A program made the translations under genes and the position numbers. From positions 1-7,740 of the forward strand of contig SFEK01000099.1 in NCBI GenBank assembly GCA_004557285.1: a stretch of DNA of 7,740 nt, written 5' to 3'. This document shows, piece by piece, positions 1 to 7,249 of this stretch. Every line of letters starts with the position of its first letter. Positions within the stretch are counted from its first letter, which is position 1. This DNA comes from Bacteroidales bacterium (lineage in GTDB: Bacteria > Bacteroidota > Bacteroidia > Bacteroidales > Bacteroidaceae). The notes beneath the pieces are model-generated. The model saw nothing but the letters and a program-made list of their open reading frames with translations. It had not been told where the DNA came from and ran no database searches.

Positions 1-223
1 CGTAAAAATCCGTTTTCCCCTTTTCTATATTGCATTTTCAAGAGGAACATTTTAGGATGTCAATATGTCAGATAAAACAGTGTTTTAGTGACATTTTGAA
101 AAAGGCATTTGTCCGCTATTATATTCGCATGCCTGTGTGGTTAGCAGGTGTGTAGAGATACTTATCCCCACAGGAAATTTCTACTGAGCCTCAATAATGG
201 GTGAGTTGTGGCAGAAGGCGGTC
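1..223. other. Non-coding stretch downstream of tRNA-Arg
   Basis: I see no recognisable gene here. The only plus-strand ORF of any note is a 32-codon frame at 57-155 (see findings). Bases 132-140 (CCTGTGTGG) and 166-174 (CCCCACAGG) can pair with one mismatch across a 25-base loop, but no T-run follows, so this is not called a terminator. Base composition is A/T-rich compared with the coding regions. The stretch may be the 3' flank of a gene outside the window. Confidence 0.5.
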
Positions 224-248
224 AAAAAAAGGGGGCTGGCAAGCTCCC
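224..248 (-). terminator. Intrinsic terminator of tRNA-Arg
   Basis: Read on the minus strand, bases 248-242 (GGGAGCT) pair with 237-231 (AGCCCCC) around a 4-base loop, with one A-C mismatch. A run of seven T (plus-strand A at 224-230) follows at once. It begins 12 bases past the encoded CCA end of the tRNA, where an intrinsic terminator is expected. Confidence 0.75.
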
Positions 249-259
249 TTGTGTGCATT

Positions 260-336
260 TGGTGACCCCGATGGGATTCAAACCCATGACCTTCAGAACC
301 GGAATCTGACGCTCTATTCAGCTAAGCTACGGGGCC
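260..336 (-). tRNA. tRNA-Arg (anticodon CCG)
   Basis: The minus strand folds into a complete cloverleaf. The acceptor stem is GGCCCCG with CGGGGTC (one G-T pair). The D arm lies within TAGCTTAGCTGAATAGAGC. The anticodon stem is TCAGA with TCTGA around the loop TTCCGGT, which places CCG at positions 34-36. The T stem is ATGGG with CCCAT around TTTGAAT. The discriminator is A and the CCA end is encoded (260-262 on the plus strand). CCG reads the arginine codon CGG. The gene has its own upstream promoter and downstream terminator, so it looks like a single-gene transcription unit. Confidence 0.96.
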
Positions 337-376
337 CTGTTGATGCCATTCAGGCGTGATGACCTGAAAGGCGGTG

Positions 377-410
377 CAAATTTAGGCAAAAAAAATGAAT
401 TAACGGCAAA
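377..410 (-). promoter_or_regulatory. Bacteroidota-type promoter of tRNA-Arg
   Basis: On the minus strand TTTG (410-407) and TAAATTTG (384-377) match the Bacteroidota -33 and -7 consensus (TTTG and TAnnTTTG), 22 bases apart. Transcription would start near 372, leaving a leader of about 35 bases to be removed from the tRNA precursor. The spacer is slightly longer than the usual 19-21 bases, but both boxes match exactly. Confidence 0.8.
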
Positions 411-463
411 CAGTGACGAAAAATATGATAAAAAAGGGTGTTGAGCCCTTGTGTCGTCAACAA

Positions 464-488
464 AAGATGCGCATCTTGTTACAAACAA
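464..488. repeat. 14-bp perfect palindrome with overlapping inverted repeat
   Basis: Bases 464-477 read AAGATGCGCATCTT, identical to their reverse complement. A second inverted repeat, TTGTT-aca-AACAA (476-488), overlaps the right end. Both lie between the left-reading tRNA promoter and the right-reading -7 element of the acyltransferase gene, centred about 70 bases upstream of the expected acyltransferase transcript start. The position and symmetry suit a site for a dimeric DNA-binding protein, but no known operator is recognised. Confidence 0.45.
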
Positions 489-531
489 CATCAAATTTGT
501 GGTGAAAGGATGGTTTTTGGTATATTTTTTC

Positions 532-539
532 TAAATTTG
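532..539 (+). promoter_or_regulatory. -7 element (TAAATTTG) of the acyltransferase gene
   Basis: TAAATTTG matches the Bacteroidota -7 consensus TAnnTTTG exactly and would start a transcript near 544, about 20 bases before the ATG at 565. No TTTG sits at the normal -33 distance: the nearest are at 516-519 (too close) and 496-499 (too far). The promoter may therefore be weak or activator-dependent. Confidence 0.6.
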
Positions 540-564
540 CAGCAGATTAACAGTAGTAGTTAGA

Positions 565-1533
565 ATGACAGTACATCACATCATGCAAAAACATATTCCA
601 CAGATAGATTTTCTCAGGTGCGTGTTTATCGTGCTCATGGTATTGTTTCATCTGGTTTATATCGGCGACAGTTATCCCATGGCCAAACAGGTGGTGTATA
701 CGTTCCACATGCCGGGATTCCTGCTCATCAGCGGTTTCCTGTCCAACACCGACAAGCCGTTGAAGGCCTTTGCCCGTCAGCTGCTGTGGCTGATGGTGCC
801 CTATATGGTGATGGAGGCCGGCTATACGGTGATGGCGTCTTTGCTGCCTATACGTGAACATATCGACAGGCTTACGTTAGGTGTGCTGCTCGAGAAACTC
901 TTTCTTGCTCCACTCGGGCCTTATTGGTATCTACACACGCTGATGGTGTGCTATGTGGTGAATTATCTGTTGCATGGCACCATGCGGAAATTCTTCCCCA
1001 AGATGGGCCTGGTGTCGCAACTGTGCGTCATGGGTGCGGTATTCTGGTGGCTGTCGTCAGCCGTCCATCTGCTCGATTTCAGCAATGCCCTGTATTTTAT
1101 GGCCGGAGTGCTGGTCAGGCGTTCAGGAGCAGGATTCCTGTCGGTGTTCCGTGCCTCATGGCTGGCCTTGTTGCCCTTGGTGCTGCTGGTGTTGTTCACC
1201 CCGGCGGACAGTCTGCACCGGTTCACCATTCAGGGATTTGCCATCACCTGGTTGGTGATGTGCTTCCTGCTGTCTGCAGCGCAGGTGTTGCCGTTGCGGT
1301 GGCATGCGCTGGCGGCATACATCGGCAGCAATACCCTGCCCATACTCCTGTTTTCTCCCATATTCACAGTGCTGGTCAAGCCCTTGGTGGGCGTTTTTTC
1401 TTTCGATGCGTCGGGTGTGCTCTTTGCGCTGGTGGCTGTACCCCTGTGCATCAGCGGCAGTTTTGCCATAGCTTGGCTGATGGACAAGTGCGGCGCGTCC
1501 CGCTGGTTCTCGGGCCGGCCATTGCTCCGCTGA
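565..1533 (+). CDS. Membrane acyltransferase, family 3 (sugar O-acetylase-like)
   Basis: This is a 322-residue multi-pass membrane protein. The N-terminal signature of acyltransferase family 3 (the OafA/NolL group) is clear: 'IDFLRCVFIVLMVLFH' (residues 14-29) carries the spaced Asp15, Arg18 and His29. 'TFHMPGFLLISGF' (46-58) and 'GPYWYL' (117-122) match further family motifs. The remainder is mostly hydrophobic helices, roughly ten in all, with a short basic C-terminus. Family members move acetyl or other acyl groups onto sugars of surface polysaccharides, glycolipids or small molecules at the inner membrane. The length is normal for a stand-alone member with no SGNH domain. The start at 565 fits the -7 element; Met7 (583) is an alternative. 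No glycan-synthesis gene is adjacent, so the acceptor is unknown. Confidence 0.88.
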   Translation: MTVHHIMQKHIPQIDFLRCVFIVLMVLFHLVYIGDSYPMAKQVVYTFHMPGFLLISGFLSNTDKPLKAFARQLLWLMVPYMVMEAGYTVMASLLPIREHIDRLTLGVLLEKLFLAPLGPYWYLHTLMVCYVVNYLLHGTMRKFFPKMGLVSQLCVMGAVFWWLSSAVHLLDFSNALYFMAGVLVRRSGAGFLSVFRASWLALLPLVLLVLFTPADSLHRFTIQGFAITWLVMCFLLSAAQVLPLRWHALAAYIGSNTLPILLFSPIFTVLVKPLVGVFSFDASGVLFALVAVPLCISGSFAIAWLMDKCGASRWFSGRPLLR

Positions 1534-1615
1534 GTGCGGCCTGTGGTCTTGCGGGTTGCTCCATGGGGCAGCATGGTGAAAAAACGGGTGGCAACAGTTT
1601 TTTTTCAAGCATACA

Positions 1616-1647
1616 TTTGTGCAATAAAAATAAAAGTTGTATTTTTG
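1616..1647 (+). promoter_or_regulatory. Canonical Bacteroidota promoter of the hybrid regulator
   Basis: TTTG (1616-1619) and TATTTTTG (1640-1647), 20 bases apart, match both boxes of the Bacteroidota housekeeping promoter at the preferred spacing. The predicted transcript start, about 1650-1655, falls on or beside the ATG at 1652, so the regulator mRNA would have almost no leader (see findings). Confidence 0.75.
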
Positions 1648-1651
1648 TGGC

Positions 1652-4600
1652 ATGAGAAAGGCTTCGGTTGATACATGTCGTCTGTTGATGACCATGCTTC
1701 TTGTCCTTGTAGGTGCAGCGGCATGGGCACAGGGCATGATGATTGTTGAGCATTACACCAAGGACCGGGGGCTGCCCAGCAATGCCGTGTATTGCGCCTT
1801 CAAAGACAACGACAACTTTTTGTGGTTGGGCACATGGCACGGGCTGACCTCATTCGACGGTGCAGCATTTCGCCCTTACCTGACGAAGACCAACACCAAG
1901 TCGGATTTGCCCCCGCGCAAGGTTCGCAATGTGGTGGCCGATGCCGATGGCTACCTTTGGGTGCGCAACACCGACAACCACTTATATGTGTTTGACAAAA
2001 CCACAGAAGTGTATCACGATGTGTACAAAGAACTGAAGAGCCTGTCGCCCAACGTACAGGTCATCAAGGTGCAGCGCATGGCCAACGGGCATATTGTGCT
2101 GCTCACACGCAACAAGAACATCTATGAGGCCCGCATCGACCGTGGCAAGCGGGTGGTGATCACACTCATTCACGACTCAAGGCGCGACATTGACTATGCG
2201 ACATGGGCACTGAAGCATCATGTGCTGGGAGAAAACAATAAATATGTGTATTGGATCAGCCGACAGCTGGACGTGCAGGTGATGCAAAAACACACCTCGC
2301 GCAGGGTGCTGAACGGCTGGCTCAAAAACCAGCGGCCCACCTGCTTCGCTGCCGCAGGCGACAAATATGCCTGTGTGGGCACCGACAGGGGTGGGGTGTA
2401 TGCCGTCAATCTTGACAACGGAAAGGTGAAAGACTATTCTTCTGCGGGTTTCGACCATGCCGTGTGTGGCGTGGATGTGGTCGGGGGAGAGGTGTATGCT
2501 GCTACGGCCAACGGCCTTTACCACTGTGTGCAGGGAACGATGCCCAAAAAGGTGGCAGCAGGTTACGGGCAGCTGCGCAGTACCTATACCGACAGGCGAG
2601 GGCTGCTCTGGCTGTTTACCAAGGATAATGCCTTGGTGTGTTATCATGCCGCCACCAACGAGGTGCAGCGTTTCTCCCTTCCTGCTGACAGTCTGTTTGC
2701 TGAGATGAAATTCCAGGATGCTGGCGAAAACGGACTGTTCATGCTGTTGCGCAACGGCGAGGTGTGGCGATACGACTATGGGGCAAAGACCATGCAAAAC
2801 CTGAATGTACTTCCCGATTTTGCCAACGATGCGCAGAAACCGAATTTCTTCGACATCAATACCGACGGACAGGGGGTGTTGTGGCTCTCGTCAATCACCA
2901 CCGGTCTGTATAAGGTGTGCTTCCCCAAAAACCACTTCCGTTTTTTCATGCCCCATTTGCTGGGTGCCGACATCAGGGTGGTGTTCAAGTCGCGCAACGG
3001 CGACCTGTGGGTGGGGACACGCAACGGCGACCTGTATGGCATAGATGCCAAGACAGGTAGGGTGAAAAACCATTTCGGCAAACAGGAAATCGGGGTGGTG
3101 TATCATGTGATGGAAGACAGGCAGGGCAACCTGTGGTTCTCCACCAAGGGCTCAGGACTGGTCAAGGCCACAACCGACATGCTTGCCCCGCAGGGGCTGC
3201 GCCTGACCCGGTATGCCAACCGCCGTGGCGACAAGACCTCGCTGAGCAGCAACAGGGTGTATTACACCTGTCAGGACAGTCGTGGGCGCATATGGGTGTG
3301 CACCTTCTATGGCGGTCTGAACCTGCTGCAGCAGCAGAAAGACGGAACGGTGGTGTTCCGGCACAAGCTCAACGGCATGGCCCGTTATCCACGCTATGGG
3401 ATGTACACCGATGTGAGATGTATCACCGAAGATGCCCACGGGCGCATGTGGGTGGCCACCACCGACGGTCTCATGTCGTTTGACGGCCGTTTTGGCAACG
3501 TGGCAGATATTGCATTTGAAACCTACCGCAACGGAGCACATACGGGAGCGGCAGTGAACGATATCTACACCATGTACAAAGACCGCGGGGGAAACATCTG
3601 GCTGGGGGTGTTCGGCAACGGACTGAACCTGCTGGAGCGTTATGACGAGCAGGCCCGCCGCCCGGTGCTGAAGAGCTATATCATCTGCGACTGGCAAGAG
3701 GGCGATGTGGTCAATTCGATCGTGGAAGACAATGACCACTGCCTGTGGATCTGCACCGACAACAGACTGGCGAGCATGTCGCAGGGCAGGGATTTTGTGC
3801 ATGTATATGACCGCTATTTAGGATTTCCGCAAGTAAACATCGAAGACAATGCCATCACCTGTCTGGCCGACGGAACGGTGCTTTTAGGCACCAGACAGGG
3901 GCTGCTCGCCTTCAATACGAAGGAGGTGAGACATGCGGGGGAAACAAGGCATAGCACCTATATCGTGGGCATGAAGGTGGCCAACAAAGACCTGTGGGCA
4001 TTCAGTCCGCCGATATACGAAGGGGCATTGAAATATGCAGACAGGGTGGAACTGCTCTACAATCAAGCCACCTTTACCATCGAGTTTGCCGCACCCTGTT
4101 ATGCCGACGACAACTCCATGAAATATACCTATATCCTTGACGGATATGAGGAGCAATGGCATGAGAACGGCAACAACCGTATAGCCACTTACGCCAATGT
4201 GCCTCCGGGGCATTATCAATTCAGGGTGAAGGTAGATGATGGCATTTCTCCCGAAAGGGTCATCGACATTGTCATCCTTCCGCCTTGGTGGGCCACCTGG
4301 TGGGCCTACCTTATATATATAGTGCTATTCCTCCTGGTTCTGTATGGTGGCCTGCGTCTGTTGTTCTATACGGTGCGGATGCGCAACGAGGTGTATATCA
4401 ACAACCGTCTGGCCGAACTCAAGATACGTTTTTTCACCAATGTGAGTCATGAGCTGCGCACACCGCTGTCGCTCATCAAGGGTCCCATCGAGGAACTGAA
4501 ATCCACCGAACAACTCACCGATACGGGCAAGGAATACCTCAACCTCATTGACCGCAATGCCCACAAGATGCTGCAGTTGGTCAACCAGATACTTGATTTC

Positions 4601-6070
4601 CGCAAGATACAGAACGGCAAGATGAAACTGCATGTGTCGCTGGTTGACATGAACGGCATCATCGAGATGTTCATGCAAGAATACAAGATGCTGGCCGAAG
4701 AGCGAGACATCGCCTTTGTGTTTGAGAAACCGGCAGAGCACGTGATGGTGTGGTGCGATGCAGAGAAAATCGGTGTGGTGGTCAACAACCTGATCAACAA
4801 TGCCTTCAAATATACTGACGAGGGAGGAAAAATCTGTGTGGCTTTGCAACACAACTACGACCACAAGACATGCACCATAAGGGTGGAAGACGACGGCGTG
4901 GAAATTCCCAAGTCGCAACTGGAGCAGATATTCGAACGCTTTAGTCAGGCTACCAACACCAAGGTGGCCGACGACGCTGTTTTTGCAGGTACAGGCATCG
5001 GACTTTCACTCTCGCGTGAATATGTCAACATGCACCATGGCAAGATATGGGCAGAAAACATGTCTTTGGGCAAGGGAGTAGTGTTCTCGGTGCTGCTGCA
5101 TACCGACAAGGAACATTATGGCGACAAGGATGTCGAGGTGTATTTCGACGATGGCACGGCAGCCGTTGATGCCGGGCAGCAAGCGGCCGACCGTGAAGAA
5201 CCGGAAACGACACCGTCGAGCGAAGAGCAGGGCGCAACAACGCCCCAAGCCGACCGTGCCTCGGTGCTGGTGATTGAAGACAACATCGACTTGTGCCGCA
5301 TGTTGCAGTTGCAGCTGCGTGACACCTATAATATATATGTGGCGCATCAGGGCGAAGAGGGGCTCAAGAAGATATACCAGTATCATCCCGATGTGATTGT
5401 CACCGACCTGATGATGCCTGGAGTAGGCGGCATGGAACTGCTGCAACGTGTGCGCAACGACTTTGCCATCAGTCACATTCCTGTGGTGGTGCTCACCGCC
5501 AAAAACTCTGATGAGGACAAGATGGAAGCCACACGCTTAGGTGCCAATGCCTTTATCGCCAAACCCTTCAGCAGCAGTTATCTACAGGCACGCATACACC
5601 AGTTGCTCGAAGAGCAGCGCATCTTCCAGCGCAAGATGGTGGTGCAGAGCAGGGTAGAGGAGCGTGCTTCTGATACCGACAAAGACGAGTATGAACAACA
5701 TTTAGTGAAAAAAGACATCGAGTTTATCGAGAAGATACATGAAGTGATTGAGGCCAACCTCAATGCCAACGACTTCAACATCGACACCATTGCCGAAACC
5801 ATCGGACTGAGCCGCTCGGCTTTCTTCAAGAAACTCAAGAGCCTCACCGGCTTTGCCCCTGTGGACTTAGTGAAGGAGATACGACTCACCAAGGCGGCCA
5901 AGCTCATGGAAACCACCGATGCCAACATCTCGGAGATAGCCTATACCGTGGGATTCCGTGACGCAGGTTATTTCGGCAAGTGTTTCAGAAAGAAGTACGG
6001 CATGTCGCCCAAGGAATACAAGAACAGCAACCGGCCAACGGCTTCAACAGAAAAAGACCCGAAAGCATAA
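1652..6070 (+). CDS. Hybrid two-component system sensor kinase/AraC-type regulator (HTCS)
   Basis: A one-protein two-component system of 1472 residues. Residues 1-26 are a signal peptide (basic start, hydrophobic core, cut after AWA). Residues about 30-760 carry a dozen or more Reg_prop-type blades, such as 'GLPSNAVY', 'GDLWVGT' and 'GNIWLG', predicting two beta-propellers in the periplasm. A Y_Y_Y domain follows (about 795-877), then a membrane helix (about 883-901). The HisKA domain has its phosphoacceptor His933 in 'NVSHELRTPLS'. The ATPase domain has an N box (1045-1050) and a G2 box 'GTGIGLSL' (1113-1120), but its G1 box reads DDGVE (1080-1084) instead of DxGxG. A linker rich in Glu, Gln and Thr leads to a receiver domain (from 1204; Asp1210, phosphoacceptor Asp1252, Thr1282, Lys1304). 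An AraC-type DNA-binding domain (about 1358-1460) ends the protein. Relatives sense glycan fragments and activate nearby polysaccharide utilisation genes. The ATG at 1652 was chosen over an in-frame TTG at 1637 because it gives a clean signal peptide and the TTG lies inside the promoter. Confidence 0.96.
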   Translation: MRKASVDTCRLLMTMLLVLVGAAAWAQGMMIVEHYTKDRGLPSNAVYCAFKDNDNFLWLGTWHGLTSFDGAAFRPYLTKTNTKSDLPPRKVRNVVADADGYLWVRNTDNHLYVFDKTTEVYHDVYKELKSLSPNVQVIKVQRMANGHIVLLTRNKNIYEARIDRGKRVVITLIHDSRRDIDYATWALKHHVLGENNKYVYWISRQLDVQVMQKHTSRRVLNGWLKNQRPTCFAAAGDKYACVGTDRGGVYAVNLDNGKVKDYSSAGFDHAVCGVDVVGGEVYAATANGLYHCVQGTMPKKVAAGYGQLRSTYTDRRGLLWLFTKDNALVCYHAATNEVQRFSLPADSLFAEMKFQDAGENGLFMLLRNGEVWRYDYGAKTMQNLNVLPDFANDAQKPNFFDINTDGQGVLWLSSITTGLYKVCFPKNHFRFFMPHLLGADIRVVFKSRNGDLWVGTRNGDLYGIDAKTGRVKNHFGKQEIGVVYHVMEDRQGNLWFSTKGSGLVKATTDMLAPQGLRLTRYANRRGDKTSLSSNRVYYTCQDSRGRIWVCTFYGGLNLLQQQKDGTVVFRHKLNGMARYPRYGMYTDVRCITEDAHGRMWVATTDGLMSFDGRFGNVADIAFETYRNGAHTGAAVNDIYTMYKDRGGNIWLGVFGNGLNLLERYDEQARRPVLKSYIICDWQEGDVVNSIVEDNDHCLWICTDNRLASMSQGRDFVHVYDRYLGFPQVNIEDNAITCLADGTVLLGTRQGLLAFNTKEVRHAGETRHSTYIVGMKVANKDLWAFSPPIYEGALKYADRVELLYNQATFTIEFAAPCYADDNSMKYTYILDGYEEQWHENGNNRIATYANVPPGHYQFRVKVDDGISPERVIDIVILPPWWATWWAYLIYIVLFLLVLYGGLRLLFYTVRMRNEVYINNRLAELKIRFFTNVSHELRTPLSLIKGPIEELKSTEQLTDTGKEYLNLIDRNAHKMLQLVNQILDFRKIQNGKMKLHVSLVDMNGIIEMFMQEYKMLAEERDIAFVFEKPAEHVMVWCDAEKIGVVVNNLINNAFKYTDEGGKICVALQHNYDHKTCTIRVEDDGVEIPKSQLEQIFERFSQATNTKVADDAVFAGTGIGLSLSREYVNMHHGKIWAENMSLGKGVVFSVLLHTDKEHYGDKDVEVYFDDGTAAVDAGQQAADREEPETTPSSEEQGATTPQADRASVLVIEDNIDLCRMLQLQLRDTYNIYVAHQGEEGLKKIYQYHPDVIVTDLMMPGVGGMELLQRVRNDFAISHIPVVVLTAKNSDEDKMEATRLGANAFIAKPFSSSYLQARIHQLLEEQRIFQRKMVVQSRVEERASDTDKDEYEQHLVKKDIEFIEKIHEVIEANLNANDFNIDTIAETIGLSRSAFFKKLKSLTGFAPVDLVKEIRLTKAAKLMETTDANISEIAYTVGFRDAGYFGKCFRKKYGMSPKEYKNSNRPTASTEKDPKA

Positions 6071-6139
6071 ATAAATGTTAAATATCAAGATGGGCAAGTT
6101 ACATTCTCACCCCTTGTCCGTCTAATTTTTAAATAGAAT

Positions 6140-6150
6140 TTTACCGTAAA
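6140..6150. repeat. Short inverted repeat upstream of the secreted-protein gene
   Basis: TTTAC-C-GTAAA is a perfect 5-1-5 inverted repeat 30 bases before the start codon at 6180. The 109-base gap after the regulator gene contains no exact TAnnTTTG element, the closest being TAATTTTT at 6123-6130. Expression may depend on an activator or on read-through. Chance is a real alternative in such A/T-rich sequence. Confidence 0.25.
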
Positions 6151-6179
6151 CGATAATTACTAACTAAAAATATAAGTAT

Positions 6180-7139
6180 ATGAAGAAAATCTTTACTCTC
6201 GTAGCAGTTGCGCTCAGCGCAATGACAGTCAATGCCCAGGAATCATGGGTAGTGTACAACCAAGACGGTACGTTGAAGGCCGACTATGTGGCCAACAGCG
6301 ATGCAACCGCCATGTCTGTCGTGTCATTCTCTACCGCCAATGTGGAGGGTACCCATACCTCAGGACCAATTGCCGGCTATATTGATGGATCTACCACTCC
6401 GCTGGAACCCAAATACGACAATTCTTGGGGCAATCTCAGCAAGAAAGACCTCAGTGCCGACGGTTCTGTAGCACCTTTCTATTATGTACAGGGCAAGGGA
6501 AATCCTGTAAACATCGACAAGGTGACATGGGAAGAAGTGATTACCGACGATGTGCCCACAGGCAACTATCGTCCTTATTGGAACGATGCTTATTATGTGG
6601 CTGATGGCTCAGCAGGCCTGCCCAAGAACGGTACATATGTGACATTGAAGGCCAAGGCCGACGGTGTGATGAAGGTGGCCGCTTGGATCAACAAGGGTAA
6701 CCGCGACGTGTATGTGGTGAAGGCCAGCGATGCCAAGGCACTGACCTATGGCACCGACTGCAAGGTATCGGGCTATATCAACGGTCAGAACTGGGAAGTG
6801 GAAAGCGATGAAAGCCCATTGAAGGGTTACATGATGTATCAGGAAGAACTGCCGCTGAAGGGCACTGAAGGTACTGATGCTTTCGTGATTGGTGCCGGCA
6901 ACCAGGCCTCTTTCGTTTACTTCACTTTCAACGCTGTGGCCAACGAGACCTATTACATCTTCTGCAAGAGCACCCAGATTGGTTTTGGTGGCTATGAATT
7001 CACCTCTGCTTCAGGCATCTCAAATGCTACAGTGGATGAGACCAATGCCAATGCACCCGTCTATAACCTTGCCGGACAGCGCGTAGGTGCAAACGCCAAG
7101 GGCTTGTTGATCAAGAACGGAAAGAAATTCATCAAGTAA
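6180..7139 (+). CDS. Secreted protein of unknown function with short C-terminal sorting-like tail
   Basis: A 319-residue protein that I do not recognise as a named family. Residues 1-19 form a standard signal peptide (Met-Lys-Lys start, hydrophobic core, cut after VNA before Gln20). The mature part is rich in aromatic residues, Gly, Asn and Asp. Alternating segments such as 'GTYVTLKAKADGVMKVAAWI' and 'YYIFCKSTQIGFGGYEF' suggest a beta-sandwich, perhaps of a carbohydrate-binding type; this is inference. The last 28 residues, from Ala292, contain 'VYNLAGQRV' and end 'KGLLIKNGKKFIK', resembling the end of a type IX secretion C-terminal domain but much shorter. No catalytic motif is evident. The start codon follows an A/T-rich leader without a Shine-Dalgarno sequence. 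The gene lies 109 bases after the hybrid regulator on the same strand, so it is a plausible target. Product location would be the cell surface or outside the cell. Confidence 0.85.
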   Translation: MKKIFTLVAVALSAMTVNAQESWVVYNQDGTLKADYVANSDATAMSVVSFSTANVEGTHTSGPIAGYIDGSTTPLEPKYDNSWGNLSKKDLSADGSVAPFYYVQGKGNPVNIDKVTWEEVITDDVPTGNYRPYWNDAYYVADGSAGLPKNGTYVTLKAKADGVMKVAAWINKGNRDVYVVKASDAKALTYGTDCKVSGYINGQNWEVESDESPLKGYMMYQEELPLKGTEGTDAFVIGAGNQASFVYFTFNAVANETYYIFCKSTQIGFGGYEFTSASGISNATVDETNANAPVYNLAGQRVGANAKGLLIKNGKKFIK

Positions 7140-7160
7140 ATTCTGCTATATGTAAAAACT

Positions 7161-7209
7161 CAGGTTTCGCTGAAGGAGGGAATGAATATAACACACCTCG
7201 AGCGAACTG
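7161..7209 (+). other. Imperfect hairpin in the 3' untranslated region
   Basis: CAG (7161-7163) and TTCGCT (7166-7171), separated by a 2-base bulge, pair with AGCGAACTG (7201-7209). Inside the loop, GAGG (7176-7179) pairs with CCTC (7196-7199). No T-run follows directly, the nearest being at about 7220-7225, so it is a weak terminator at best. It may protect the 3' end of the secreted-protein mRNA. Confidence 0.4.
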
Positions 7210-7249
7210 AAATGAAAAGTTTTTTCTCTCAAATAATTTGAAATGAAGG

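Noticed and set aside
162..172. TTATCCCCACA, similar to a DnaA box (TTATCCACA)
   Set aside because: It has an extra C compared with the consensus, it is single, and no AT-rich unwinding region or dnaA/dnaN neighbour supports an origin.
260..300. tRNA 3' end as an integration (att) site
   Set aside because: No second copy of the tRNA 3' sequence and no integrase gene are visible in the window.
430..450. Minus-strand hairpin AAGGG...CCCTT followed by a T-run
   Set aside because: The stem is only 5 bp and no minus-strand gene lies upstream for it to terminate; probably chance next to an A-run.
1550..1606. Possible terminator after the acyltransferase gene (5-bp stem near 1552-1565, T-run at 1598-1605)
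   Set aside because: The stem is short and the T-run lies over 30 bases away, so it does not form an intrinsic terminator.
1637..1651. TTG as the start codon of the hybrid regulator
   Set aside because: The TTG lies inside the promoter, upstream of the predicted transcript start, and would add MYFCG in front of an already complete signal peptide.
924..1655. 243-codon plus-strand frame overlapping the acyltransferase gene
   Set aside because: It is out of frame with a gene that has clear family motifs, and its product is rich in Cys, Gly and His without any domain signature.
2177..3802. Long minus-strand frames (206 and 216 codons) inside the regulator gene
   Set aside because: They lie opposite well-defined propeller repeats, carry no recognisable motifs and have no promoter; they are products of codon bias.
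4325..4918. 197-codon minus-strand frame opposite the kinase domain
   Set aside because: The other strand encodes intact HisKA and ATPase motifs; the antisense frame is rich in His, Val and Leu with no signature.
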